Counted from the first letter of the stretch, positions 1 through 8,380 are shown. The stretch: 44,694 nt of DNA from Candidatus Atribacteria bacterium (GCA_003513845.1 DOTB01000026.1:1-44694); one strand, 5' to 3'. A program made the numbers and translations. Notes: generated by a model not told the origin, from the letters alone.

Positions 1-15
1 AATGGCGAAGTTGAC

Positions 16-45
16 TTGACAAACATATTTTGAAAGTGGTAAAAT
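16..45 (+). promoter_or_regulatory. Promoter of the LacI-type regulator gene
   Basis: TTGACA at 16-21 and TAAAAT at 40-45 are separated by 18 bases, close to the sigma-70 consensus. The expected transcription start is near 52, and the coding start chosen for the regulator is at 96. Seen in sequence; promoter activity is inferred. Confidence 0.7.
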
Positions 46-56
46 TAAACAAATAA

Positions 57-64
57 AAACGTTT
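57..64. promoter_or_regulatory. Possible LacI-family operator (autoregulation)
   Basis: AAACGTTT is a perfect 8-bp palindrome centred on CG, the typical core of LacI-family operators. It lies just downstream of the predicted transcription start of the regulator gene, where binding would block its own transcription. A short AT-rich palindrome can arise by chance, so confidence is moderate. Confidence 0.4.
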
Positions 65-95
65 GCGCAATATTTTTATAGAAAAGGGGCTTTTA

Positions 96-1130
96 ATGGT
101 TTTACCCGAAAATTCAAAAAAATCAACTATGAAAGAGGTTGCGGAATTTGCCCGGGTTTCGATATCGACTGTTTCTCATGTTATCAATAAAACACGGCAT
201 GTCGACAAAGAAACACACGATAGAGTTCTTGAAGCAATTGAAAAACTTAACTATGCTCCTAATATATTTGCCCGTGGATTAAGAGGAAAAAAAATTCGGG
301 TAATTGGAGTTATAATATCAGATATAAGAGAAAGTTTTTTTGCAGAAGTAGTTAAAGCAATTGAACTAACCGCACATAGTGAAGGGTATAGTGTAATTTT
401 ATGTGATTCTGAGGATGATCCGCTAAAAGAACAATTACATATTAACGCGCTCATACAAAATGGGATTGAAGGGTTAATATTTGCACCGGTTAATAATTCT
501 ACTCGCGTTTATGATTCAATAATTCCCCATAAAATTAAGGCTATTCAAATTGATAGGAAAGTATATGGGCTTCCTGCATGTTTTGTTGGTATCGATAATA
601 TGGAAATTACCAAAAAAGCTATGAACCATCTGTTTAATCATGGTTTTATGAATGTGGGTTTTGTTTCCTATCAGACAAATGTATATACAATGGAACAACG
701 ACTATTAGGTTATAAAATGGCTGCTCAACTGCATAATTCTTCAAAAAAGATAAATGTAAAATTTATTCAATATAATGGCAGCGATAATAAGGAAATCATC
801 AAGAGCTGGTTATACCAAAATAAAGAAATAGATTCTATTTTATGTGGGAATGATAATATATGTCATCAAGTCCTCAGGGCAGTTAGAGAACTTCAATATG
901 AAGTGCCAAAAGATATCGGAATTTTATCTTTCGATGATTCCAAATGGTTTAAACTAATTAATCCATCAATCACCGCTATCAGACAGCCCACAAATCAGAT
1001 AGGTAAACTTGCGACTGAATTACTCATTGCAGAGATACAAAGTAAAATAAAAAATTATTCTCAAAAAGAAAATCATATCTTAGATGCTGAATTAATTATA
1101 AGGAAATCTTGTCGAGAAAGTGCTGAATAA
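96..1130 (+). CDS. LacI family transcriptional regulator
   Basis: A 344-residue DNA-binding repressor of the LacI/GalR family. The N-terminal helix-turn-helix and hinge (about residues 10-65) include the family pattern VSISTVSHVIN and the minor-groove hinge helix NYAPNIFARGL. The rest is a periplasmic-binding-protein-like sensor domain (IGVIISDIRESFF, then ILSFDDSKW near the end) that should bind a sugar effector. I chose ATG 96 over the upstream in-frame TTG at 63 because AAAAGGGG stands at the right distance before 96 and family members start shortly before the HTH. The gene lies just upstream of, and in line with, a sugar ABC transporter locus that it most likely controls. Effector unknown. 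Confidence 0.93.
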   Translation: MVLPENSKKSTMKEVAEFARVSISTVSHVINKTRHVDKETHDRVLEAIEKLNYAPNIFARGLRGKKIRVIGVIISDIRESFFAEVVKAIELTAHSEGYSVILCDSEDDPLKEQLHINALIQNGIEGLIFAPVNNSTRVYDSIIPHKIKAIQIDRKVYGLPACFVGIDNMEITKKAMNHLFNHGFMNVGFVSYQTNVYTMEQRLLGYKMAAQLHNSSKKINVKFIQYNGSDNKEIIKSWLYQNKEIDSILCGNDNICHQVLRAVRELQYEVPKDIGILSFDDSKWFKLINPSITAIRQPTNQIGKLATELLIAEIQSKIKNYSQKENHILDAELIIRKSCRESAE

Positions 1131-1351
1131 AGGCTTTTAGAATTTTGTGAAAGATTCGTCTTCATATTAAAGGGGGGTGAAAGGAGAGCAAAAATCATTG
1201 GTATTAATTAGTCAGTCAATGTTGTTTTTGATTAGAAATCGTGTTAGTAAGTAAAAACAAGATATTTCATAAAAGAAGGGGGTGATATTATAATAGATAA
1301 AAAAGAGTTTAAAGTTTACAAAATAAATTAATTAAAAGGAGAGTAAAAAAA

Positions 1352-1370
1352 ATGAAAAAATTATCATGGT
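1352..1370 (+). pseudogene. Severed 5' end of the sugar-binding protein gene
   Basis: ATG 1352 follows a good ribosome binding site (AAAAGGAGAG, 1336-1345) and encodes M-K-K-L-S-W before the insertion sequence begins at 1371. Joining these six codons to the sequence after the element (from 2790) restores a textbook signal peptide in frame with the sugar-binding protein at 2705-4060. The original protein would be about 429 residues. The 220 bases before it (1131-1351) contain no gene and presumably carry the operon's promoter. Confidence 0.9.
1363..1370. repeat. Target-site duplication, left copy
   Basis: ATCATGGT immediately before the insertion sequence; the identical 8 bases follow the element at 2782-2789. 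Eight-base duplications are typical of the IS256 family. Confidence 0.95.
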
Positions 1371-1396
1371 GAGTCAATCCCAATTTTTCTGTAAAA
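1371..1396. repeat. IS left inverted repeat
   Basis: Starts GAGTCAATCC and ends TTTCTGTAAAA. It matches the reverse complement of the other end at 19 of 26 positions; the mismatches lie mostly in bases 6-15, with the outer five and inner eleven bases conserved. Confidence 0.85.
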
Positions 1397-2656
1397 TCAA
1401 ATTGCCACCAATTCCTCCTTAGTCTTGACTCCTTCTTTTATTTGTTTAATCTCACATAATAGAGGATCATCTTCTTGCGAGTCTTGATCCTCCTTAATTA
1501 TCTTCATGTATCTTCTGCCGGTCTGCCATTCCTCATCAATCTCCATAAGACGCAGACAGACATAGCGCAGACAGGATTGGCTATTGGGGAAGATACCGAT
1601 TACTTTAGAGCGTTGTTTTAGATCTTTATTGAGTACCCCTTCAATTAAGTTAGTAGTTCTGATTTTACGCCAGTGATGTTGGGGATAGTCTAGGTAAGTC
1701 AGGGTAAATTCCAGCTCTTCTTCCAACATACGACTGACTTTAGGATAACTTGTTTGGTATTCTTGGGCAATCAACTGGGCAATATCTTGAGCCATCTTGC
1801 TACTGGGAGAATTAAAGATCTGTTTGAGGTAATCGGCCAGTTTCCTCTTCTCCTTATAGGGAACATAAGATAGGACATTACGCACAAAATGACCGATACA
1901 CCTCTGGTGGGGTGTGTGGGGGAATGCTTCCTGTTGGGCCTTGATGAGTCCTTTATGATCATCAGAGATGGTCAAATCCACCTGTTTTAGCCCTCTTTCT
2001 TTGAGCTTCTCAAAGTGCTTTTTGTAGCTTTGATAGCTTTCCTCTAAGGCTAGATCAACACCCAGGATCTTACGATGGCCATTTTTATCTACACCCAGGG
2101 TAATGAGTAAAGGAGAAGAGACTACCTGGTAGTTTTCCCGGACATAAAAGTATACGGCATCGGTAAAGAGATAGGTGTAATAGTCTTTCAGTTTCTCTTC
2201 CTGCCAGCATTTGATCTGGGGTTCCAGTTCCTGGGTGATCCTACTGACGGTAGATTTAGAATAGATAAGATCTGGGGATAACTTACCGACAATCTTCTTT
2301 ACCCGGTTGGTGGAGACCCCATCAGTGACCATCTGGCAGATAGTAGAAAGTTGCGCCTTCTCACTTCTTTGATAATTTGCAAATAATTGGGTCTGGAAAG
2401 AAAACTCTCTTATCTGGGGTTTGGCTAGCAATAGTTTGCCTACCCGGGTATTGAAGGAACGGGGCTTATAGCCGTTTCTATTGGCCTTTCTCTTGTTATT
2501 GTCCCTTTGGTGAGATAATACTCCCACTTGTTGATCTCTTTCTTCTTCCATCAGTTGTTGCATAATTCTCCTTACCACTTCTTTTAGAAAATCTCCATCC
2601 CTATCCAATTCTTCTTGCAAAATAGCTTGTATTGATTTATTATTTAGTTGGGTCAT
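1397..2656 (-). CDS. IS256-family (mutator type) transposase
   Basis: A 419-residue DDE transposase of the IS256/MuDR-like family, near the usual 390-420 length. Likely catalytic residues are D166 (LFTDAVYFYV), D232 (LTISDDHKG) and E339 (TTNLIEGVLNKDLK, followed by the family-typical VIGIFPN). A CxxH motif (C253, H256) sits after the second Asp, as usual in the family. ATG 2656 is preceded by AAAAGGAGG. There is no frameshift or internal stop, so the enzyme is probably active. It catalyses cut-and-paste or copy-out movement of its own element; nothing suggests a role in the host operon it interrupts. Confidence 0.96.
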   Translation of the reverse strand: MTQLNNKSIQAILQEELDRDGDFLKEVVRRIMQQLMEEERDQQVGVLSHQRDNNKRKANRNGYKPRSFNTRVGKLLLAKPQIREFSFQTQLFANYQRSEKAQLSTICQMVTDGVSTNRVKKIVGKLSPDLIYSKSTVSRITQELEPQIKCWQEEKLKDYYTYLFTDAVYFYVRENYQVVSSPLLITLGVDKNGHRKILGVDLALEESYQSYKKHFEKLKERGLKQVDLTISDDHKGLIKAQQEAFPHTPHQRCIGHFVRNVLSYVPYKEKRKLADYLKQIFNSPSSKMAQDIAQLIAQEYQTSYPKVSRMLEEELEFTLTYLDYPQHHWRKIRTTNLIEGVLNKDLKQRSKVIGIFPNSQSCLRYVCLRLMEIDEEWQTGRRYMKIIKEDQDSQEDDPLLCEIKQIKEGVKTKEELVAI

Positions 2657-2704
2657 CTTGAATTTGTCCTCCTTTTAATATGTTTGATTATTGTCTATAT
2701 TATT

Positions 2705-4060
2705 ATGGAGGCTCTTGATGGCCCATTTCAAGTTATCTTGATTAACTTTTTTCACTTTTACAGAAATTATAGCACAGACTCATCATGGTTTACTTTAATT
2801 TTATTAACTGTGTTACTTTTAACCAATTTTACACTAATAGCCTTAGCTGAACCAGTAACTATTGAAGTCTGGTTTCATTCTGGTAAGGGAGAGGAACGAG
2901 AAGTTCTTGATGCTCAGGTAAAAGATTTTAATGCTATGCAGAATGAGGTGATAGTAAAAGCAGTTAGGCTTCCTGAAGGTTCTTACAATGAACAGGTAAG
3001 CGGTGCTGCCTTAGCAGGTGATATGCCTGATTTATTAGACTTCGATGGTCCTTATGTCTATAATTATGCCTGGGCCGGGTACTTGGTTCCTTTAGATTAT
3101 TATGTATCCGATTATTTGAGAGATGACTTTTTGCCTACTATTATTGCGCAAGGTACTTATGGTGGGAAGTTATATGCTTTAGGGACTTTTGATTCCGGTT
3201 TAGCCATCTGGGGAAACAAAGCTTATTTAAAAAAGGCAGGAGTACGTATTCCTACTAGTATCAAAGATGCTTGGAATTTAGATGAATTTAACGAAGCTCT
3301 AAAAAAATTGAAAGCTCTGGATGAGGTAGAATATCCTATTGATTTTAAGATGAATTATGGCCAGGGCGAATGGTATACTTGTGGTTTTTCCCCGATTATC
3401 CAGAGTTGGGGCGCTGATTTAATTGACCGTAGCGATTTCCAATCAGCAGATGGTGTCCTTAATGGGCCAGAAGCAGTGGAAGCAATGACTTGGTTCCAAA
3501 GTTTATTCAGTAATGGATATGCTAATATTCAACCTGCTGGTGATGATGACTTTTATGGTAGAAAAACTGCTGCCCTATCTTTTGTAGGTCATTGGATGTG
3601 GGGTCCCCATAGTAAAGAATTAGGCGATAATTTAGTGCTTCTTCCTATGCCCAAATTTGGTGATAAAGCTGTTACCGGTATGGGTTCCTGGTGTTGGGGG
3701 ATAACTTCTCAATCAAAGCATCCGGATGCTGCCTGGAAATTCCTTGAATATCTTATTAATTCAGAACAGATCTTACACATGACCAACGCTAATGGCGCTG
3801 TTCCTGCCCGCAAATCTGCTCTTGCTAACTCAGAATTATATGGACCAAATGGCGCACTTAGAGTTTTTACTGAACAACTGGAAGGTGGAGTTGCGGTTAC
3901 AAGACCCGAAACTCCGGCTTATCCAACTATAAGTTCTGCATTTGCCGAGGCTGTACAAAATATAGTTAATGGTGCAGATGTCAAGACTGAATTAGATAAA
4001 GCCGTCCAGAAAATTGATCAAGACATTGAAGATAATCGAGGTTATCCGATTACAAATTAG
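2705..4060 (+). CDS. Sugar ABC transporter substrate-binding protein, interrupted by the IS (3' portion)
   Basis: Extracellular solute-binding protein of the MalE/UgpB type (family 1), which captures a sugar or oligosaccharide outside the membrane for the two permeases downstream. Mature sequence begins around AEPVTIEVWFHSG; typical features are GSYNEQVSGAALAGDMPDLL and the C-terminal PDAAWKFLEYL motif. The native start (ATG 1352) has been cut off by the insertion element. The reading frame stays open back through the element's right end to ATG 2705 (or TTG 2648), so a chimera of 452 residues could be made. It would keep the hydrophobic signal core (LILLTVLLLTNFTLIALA) behind about 28 foreign residues, but no ribosome binding site precedes either start. 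Expression and secretion are therefore doubtful. Confidence 0.85.
   Translation: MEALDGPFQVILINFFHFYRNYSTDSSWFTLILLTVLLLTNFTLIALAEPVTIEVWFHSGKGEEREVLDAQVKDFNAMQNEVIVKAVRLPEGSYNEQVSGAALAGDMPDLLDFDGPYVYNYAWAGYLVPLDYYVSDYLRDDFLPTIIAQGTYGGKLYALGTFDSGLAIWGNKAYLKKAGVRIPTSIKDAWNLDEFNEALKKLKALDEVEYPIDFKMNYGQGEWYTCGFSPIIQSWGADLIDRSDFQSADGVLNGPEAVEAMTWFQSLFSNGYANIQPAGDDDFYGRKTAALSFVGHWMWGPHSKELGDNLVLLPMPKFGDKAVTGMGSWCWGITSQSKHPDAAWKFLEYLINSEQILHMTNANGAVPARKSALANSELYGPNGALRVFTEQLEGGVAVTRPETPAYPTISSAFAEAVQNIVNGADVKTELDKAVQKIDQDIEDNRGYPITN
2756..2781. repeat. IS right inverted repeat
   Basis: Starts TTTTACAGAAA and ends AGACTC; partner of the left repeat at 1371-1396. It also supplies codons to the chimeric reading frame that runs into the sugar-binding protein. 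Confidence 0.85.
2782..2789. repeat. Target-site duplication, right copy
   Basis: ATCATGGT, identical to 1363-1370. Removing one copy plus the element rejoins the sugar-binding protein gene exactly in frame. Confidence 0.95.
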
Positions 4061-4070
4061 ATATTTTAAT

Positions 4071-4108
4071 GTGCCTGCACTTTTTAATTAATTGAAAAGT
4101 GCAGGCAC
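4071..4108 (+). terminator. Long hairpin between binding-protein and permease genes
   Basis: A perfect 14-bp stem (GTGCCTGCACTTTT at 4071-4084 with its complement at 4095-4108) and a 10-base AT loop lie 11 bases after the binding-protein stop. No run of T follows, so it may act as an mRNA-stabilising or attenuating hairpin that keeps binding protein in excess over permeases. The rest of the 286-base gap to 4347 is AT-rich and shows no gene. Confidence 0.7.
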
Positions 4109-4346
4109 AGAACCTTTAGACTTCTAAATTTACATATAAATCCTACTTATTTGTTTGTTTATTTGTTTATATGAAAGTTAAACAAATCTGTCAATCAATT
4201 TACTCTTTTTGCTACCTTAAGGTGATAATATAAAAGAAAATACAAATATAACTTAAAATATAATTTATAAGGATTTTAAGAAAATTAGGATAATAGATTA
4301 TAATTAAATGAAAAAAGTAAAAAATGAAAAAAAGGTTATATAAATA

Positions 4347-5294
4347 ATGATAAGCGAATCTGCCATTTCAAATACAAAATCACTTAAAAAGAATGGAAGT
4401 TCATTACAAAAAAGAGAAACATTTGCTGCCTGGTCTTTTTGCGCTCTCCCCTTATTTTTTTTACTTCTTTTTCTGGTAACCCCTTTTATTATAGCCTTTA
4501 TAATATCCTTTACAGACCAAAGATTAATACCCAATCCTAATTTACCTACCCAATTTATTGCCCTTCGAAACTTTTTAAGATTATTTAGTAGCACAAGCTT
4601 TCGTCAAGCATTACTTAATACTTTTGTTTTCGCAGTTGTTGTAGTCCCTTTACAAACTTTTCTTGCTCTTTTGTTAGCCGTTTTAGTTAATCAAAAACTT
4701 CGCTTTATCAATCTGTTTCGTACTATTTATTTTAGTCCGGTAGTTACTACTATGGTGGTGGTGTCTATTATTTGGTATTTTTTGTACAATCCTGGAGAAG
4801 GCTTGATTAACCAGATGATAAGTTTCATTAGTTTTGGAAAATTAGGACCCTATAATTGGCTAAACGACACTTCCTTAGCTCTTCCGGCTATTATGGTGCT
4901 ATCTATCTGGCAGGGAGTAGGTTTCCAAATGGTAATTTATTTGGCTGGTCTGCAGAGCATTCCTGATGAATTATACGAAGCAGGACGAGTTGATGGAGCT
5001 AATGTCTGGCAACAGTTTAGGTATATAACTATTCCCCAATTACGTAACACCACAATTTTTGTAATTATTTCTACTACTATTTTGGCGTTCAAGTTATTTA
5101 CCCAAGTTTGGGTTATGACTAAGGGAGGTCCCCAGGGAGCCGCCAAAACTATTATTGTGCTTTTATATGAGGAAGGTTTTAAAATGCTTCGCGTTGGTTA
5201 TGCTTCAGGTATTGGAGTAATGTTTTTTCTAATTGTGCTGGCTGTATCATTAATACAAAGGATTTATTTAAAAGAAGAAAGGGCGGTGATATAA
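4347..5294 (+). CDS. Sugar ABC transporter permease (MalF/UgpA type)
   Basis: A 315-residue inner-membrane permease with about six transmembrane helices. The first is near residues 32-55, after a polar N-terminus. The EAA loop that docks the ATPase is visible as DELYEAGRVDGANVWQQF (about residues 205-225). It forms a heterodimeric channel with the next gene product, whose start is one base after this stop. No ATP-binding subunit is encoded nearby, so the pair probably relies on a shared MsmX/MalK-type ATPase elsewhere. The upstream IS insertion may reduce its transcription from the native promoter. Confidence 0.93.
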   Translation: MISESAISNTKSLKKNGSSLQKRETFAAWSFCALPLFFLLLFLVTPFIIAFIISFTDQRLIPNPNLPTQFIALRNFLRLFSSTSFRQALLNTFVFAVVVVPLQTFLALLLAVLVNQKLRFINLFRTIYFSPVVTTMVVVSIIWYFLYNPGEGLINQMISFISFGKLGPYNWLNDTSLALPAIMVLSIWQGVGFQMVIYLAGLQSIPDELYEAGRVDGANVWQQFRYITIPQLRNTTIFVIISTTILAFKLFTQVWVMTKGGPQGAAKTIIVLLYEEGFKMLRVGYASGIGVMFFLIVLAVSLIQRIYLKEERAVI

Positions 5295-5295
5295 G

Positions 5296-6183
5296 GTGAC
5301 AGGTGTTGATGCAGCAGTTAAAAATTCTCAAAGATTTTCATTTAAATTTCATAAAACTATTTCTAAAACACTTAATTATTTATTATTAATTATAATTGCT
5401 TTATTTTTCTTATTTCCTGTAGTTTTTATGTTCATGAGTTCTATTAAAAACAATGAGACTCAGATTATAAGAGATATGAGCAGTATATCAGCCTTTATTC
5501 CTTATGGAGAATTAGGACTTAAAAACTACTTCGACGTATTTAAACAAATGCCTTTTGGACGTTTTATGTTTAACTCAGTTTTTATTGTAGGTAGCACAGT
5601 GCTTGCTGGACTTTTATTGAATAGTATGATTGCTTATGCGCTTGCTCGGCTACGTTTTAAAGGTAGGGGGCTTATACTTTCTTTTATTATTGCTCTAATG
5701 ATCATCCCTACTGAAGCAGTGGTTATACCCTTATTATTGATGGTAAATCGAATTGGCTGGTTAGATAGTTATCAGGTTCAAATTGTACCTTTTATTGTTG
5801 ATGCTTTTTCTATTTTTCTTTTTTATCAATTTTTTGTTGGTTTACCTAAAAGTCTGGACGAAGCAGCAAAAATAGATGGAGCCAGTCCTTTTAAAATTTA
5901 TTGGAAAATTATCGTTCCTTTATCAAAGCCAGCTTTTGCCACGGTTGCAATTTTACAATTTCTTGTTCGATGGGGTGATTTTCTCTGGCCACTTATGGTA
6001 ACCCGTGGTTATGAATATCGACCATTACCTGTAGCAATTCAGCAATTCTTTAGCCAGGATCCAAAAGTATGGGGAGACATTTTTGCTTTTGCTTCAATGA
6101 TCACCATTCCTTCACTAGTTATCTTCTTGTTATTTCAAAAATGGTTTATACGTTCGGTAGCATCTAGTGGTATCAAAGGATAA
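5296..6183 (+). CDS. Sugar ABC transporter permease (MalG/UgpE type)
   Basis: A 295-residue carbohydrate permease of the CUT1 class with six predicted membrane helices. The EAA motif reads SLDEAAKIDGASPFKIYWK (about residues 194-212), followed by IIVPLSKPA as in MalG. The GTG start at 5296 follows the preceding stop by one base, and GAAAGGGCGG serves as ribosome binding site, so translation is likely coupled. It is the partner of the 4347 permease; substrate cannot be told from sequence alone. Confidence 0.93.
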   Translation: MTGVDAAVKNSQRFSFKFHKTISKTLNYLLLIIIALFFLFPVVFMFMSSIKNNETQIIRDMSSISAFIPYGELGLKNYFDVFKQMPFGRFMFNSVFIVGSTVLAGLLLNSMIAYALARLRFKGRGLILSFIIALMIIPTEAVVIPLLLMVNRIGWLDSYQVQIVPFIVDAFSIFLFYQFFVGLPKSLDEAAKIDGASPFKIYWKIIVPLSKPAFATVAILQFLVRWGDFLWPLMVTRGYEYRPLPVAIQQFFSQDPKVWGDIFAFASMITIPSLVIFLLFQKWFIRSVASSGIKG

Positions 6184-6273
6184 CAATGTGTAATGTTTAT
6201 AGCGGCCACATAGGAAAAACATATAATGAGTGATATATCAACTAACAATGATTTCTCAGATTTTCTTGATATC

Positions 6274-6296
6274 TATATTTTAAGTCTTAAAATATA
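6274..6296. repeat. AT-only hairpin between convergent genes
   Basis: A perfect 10-bp inverted repeat (TATATTTTAA, three-base loop, complement) in the 200-base gap between the convergent permease and transporter genes. It contains almost no G or C, so it is a weak terminator candidate at best. Nothing else was recognised in 6184-6383. Confidence 0.35.
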
Positions 6297-6383
6297 AGGA
6301 GATATTTCCCCTCACACCACAAAAGAAATAAATTGAGTTAAAGTGAAAAAATGAGGCCGATTTTCTGTTACCCCTTTTTATTT

Positions 6384-7658
6384 TTATAATAAATACCTTA
6401 AGAAAAGATAGACTGAAGAAAGAATAATAGATATTAACATAATTGGAAAACCGATTCTAAAAAAATCTTTGAAGGTTACTACCCAACCCTGTCTTTTTAA
6501 TATGTTTACTCCTACCAGGTTAGCAGCTGCTGCAATAAAGGTTCCGTTTCCTCCCAGGCAAGCACCCAAAGATAAAGCCCACCAGATAGGGCTAAGGTTA
6601 AAGGCAGTTACTTTCCCTATAGTATGAATTACCGGGACCATAGAGATGGTGTAGGAGATATTATTAATGAAAGAACAGGAAATTCCTGAACCCCATAAAA
6701 CTGCCATAGTAATAAGGGTGAGGTTTCCTCTGGTTAAGGTAATAATCTTGTTACTCAGCCATTGAATAGCTCCCACTTTTTCTACCCCTGCTACCACAAT
6801 GAATAACCCGATAAAAAAGAAGAGAGTAGACCACTCTACTTCTAAAAAAGTTTCCGCTGGGTCTATATTGCTGACCAAAAGTAAAAGAGTTGCTCCTGCT
6901 AAAGCAACTGTTGCCGCTTCCAAGCCTAAATTATGGTGAAAGACAAAGACAAATATGGTTAAGAAAAAGACGATTAGAGATTTTTTTAATAATAAGGGAT
7001 CTTCAATAGCCTTCTTTTCATCAAACTTTTCCACTTTTGCCCAACCCTCTTCAATGTTTTGGGTCATCTCTTTTTTGTAAAATAGACTGATAAAAAAAGG
7101 CAAGATAATTAAGAGAATCAGGGCGAAAGGAGCAAGATTTATAATAAAATCCATAAAAGATAGATGAGCAGCACTCCCGATAATTATATTTGGAGGGTCT
7201 CCGATAAGAGTTGCTGTTCCGCCTATATTAGAAGCAAATATTTCTGAAAGCACCATAGGGGCAGGAGATATTTCTAAGTTTTCACAGATAGCCAGAGTTA
7301 TGGGGACAATTAGTATTATAGTAGTGACATTATCTAAAACCGAAGACAGGATACCGGTGATAATACTCAGAAAAAACAAGAGAGAAAAAACATTTCCTCG
7401 GGACAGTTTAGAAATTTTTATTGCCAGATATTGGAATAAGCCAGTTCTTTTGATTATAGAGATCATAACCATCATTCCGGTCAACAGGCCAATAGTGTTA
7501 AAATCTATAGCTGAAAAAGCCTCATGTTGATTAAGTATTTTTAATATTATAAGAAGAAGAGCTCCAGCTAAAGCAATCACTGTGCGATTAATTTTTTCCA
7601 GGCTTACAAATATAAGAGTAGTAATAAATATTATTAAGGCTATAAACGTTTGATTCAT
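6384..7658 (-). CDS. ArsB/NhaD-type (SLC13-like) membrane ion transporter
   Basis: A 424-residue polytopic inner-membrane protein of the ion transporter superfamily, with about 11 hydrophobic segments. Hallmarks are DNVTTIILIVPITLAICE, then GGTATLIGDPPNIIIG in the first half, and the symmetry-related FINNISYTISMVPV and LGGNGTFIAAAANLVG in the second half, i.e. two inverted repeats each with a re-entrant loop. Members move arsenite, sodium/protons or dicarboxylates; there is no ArsR or ArsC gene nearby, so arsenite export is not supported. It follows the CBS-domain gene by 26 bases on the same strand and is presumably co-transcribed with it. ATG 7658 has AAAGGGAT upstream. Confidence 0.88.
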   Translation of the reverse strand: MNQTFIALIIFITTLIFVSLEKINRTVIALAGALLLIILKILNQHEAFSAIDFNTIGLLTGMMVMISIIKRTGLFQYLAIKISKLSRGNVFSLLFFLSIITGILSSVLDNVTTIILIVPITLAICENLEISPAPMVLSEIFASNIGGTATLIGDPPNIIIGSAAHLSFMDFIINLAPFALILLIILPFFISLFYKKEMTQNIEEGWAKVEKFDEKKAIEDPLLLKKSLIVFFLTIFVFVFHHNLGLEAATVALAGATLLLLVSNIDPAETFLEVEWSTLFFFIGLFIVVAGVEKVGAIQWLSNKIITLTRGNLTLITMAVLWGSGISCSFINNISYTISMVPVIHTIGKVTAFNLSPIWWALSLGACLGGNGTFIAAAANLVGVNILKRQGWVVTFKDFFRIGFPIMLISIILSSVYLFLRYLL

Positions 7659-7684
7659 TAATTATATCCCTTTCTTATCCTCAT

Positions 7685-8125
7685 CTAATCTTCTTCCATA
7701 ACATTTTTACATAAGCAGGAAGGTGTCAATATCCCCACTAATTTCCCCGCCCTTACCACAGGGACTATTCTCAGATGTTTTCTAAACAACAAATCGGCTG
7801 CCTCGGTCCTACTGGTATCCTCTTCTACCGAATAGACTGTAGTAGTCATAAATTCTTTTACTGGTAGATGGGCAATCTTTTTAGCTTGTTTGGAGAATTG
7901 ATCGAAATCAGGAATAAAAGACGGATTTCGTAATTCTTTGTAATATCCTGGTAAACAGGCTTTAGTAATGTCGCTTTCCGTAATTATTCCGATAACATTC
8001 TGTTCATTATCAACAACCGGTAACCCCGCCATACGTTGTCGGCTCATAATCTTAACTACCTCTTTTACCGGTGTATCGGCAGATACGGAAGTTAGGTCTG
8101 GTATCATAACTTCTTTTATTTTCAA
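7685..8125 (-). CDS. Tandem CBS-domain protein
   Basis: A 146-residue cytosolic protein made almost entirely of a CBS pair (Bateman module). The first repeat is VKEVMIPDLTSVSADTPVKEVVKIM through GIITESDI; the second is VKEFMTTTVYSVEEDTSRTEAADLLF through LVGILTPSCL. CBS pairs bind adenine nucleotides. The TTG start at 8125 is chosen because a perfect AAGGAGGG lies seven bases upstream; the upstream in-frame ATG at 8146 would place that site inside the gene. It is followed directly by the ion transporter gene, suggesting it senses energy state or ionic conditions for that transporter (inference). Confidence 0.85.
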   Translation of the reverse strand: MKIKEVMIPDLTSVSADTPVKEVVKIMSRQRMAGLPVVDNEQNVIGIITESDITKACLPGYYKELRNPSFIPDFDQFSKQAKKIAHLPVKEFMTTTVYSVEEDTSRTEAADLLFRKHLRIVPVVRAGKLVGILTPSCLCKNVMEED

Positions 8126-8380
8126 GACTATACCCTCCTTAATCAAAATCTTTTTTAATTATATTCCTTTTTGTTTTTTTAGCAAGCCAAATTAGTCGTT
8201 AGTCGTTGCTATTTAGTAGTTAGTGAAGAAAAGATAAAGAAGGTTACAATTTAGTTTAGTTTGCCAGTTACCCAGTTACCCAGTTTACCAGTTGAAGAAA
8301 ATACAAAGAATGAAACAGTATATAAGTACATAATGAAGAAAAAGGAGAAAGAAGAATAAAGATAAGATCGTGAGGTACAA

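Larger units (their letters stand above)
1371..2781 (-). mobile_element. Complete IS256-family insertion sequence (1411 bp)
   Basis: The element is bounded by 26-bp imperfect inverted repeats (1371-1396 and 2756-2781, 19 of 26 matching, both beginning GAGTC and ending with TTTCTGTAAAA-like sequence) and by exact 8-bp target duplications. It carries one full-length transposase gene on the minus strand. It is inserted in codon 7 of the sugar-binding protein gene, opposite to that gene's direction. The intact transposase and identical duplications suggest a fairly recent insertion. Confidence 0.95.

Noticed and set aside
63..95. TTG start giving the LacI regulator 11 extra residues
   Set aside because: AAAAGGGG precedes ATG 96 at a normal distance, and the extension overlaps the probable operator and has no family support.
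1371..2781. IS as part of a composite transposon carrying the sugar transporter
   Set aside because: Only one copy is present, with intact target duplications immediately flanking it, so it moved alone.
6384..7658. Arsenite efflux pump
   Set aside because: The fold matches the ArsB superfamily, but no ArsR, ArsA or ArsC is near and the partner is a CBS protein, so arsenic specificity is unsupported.
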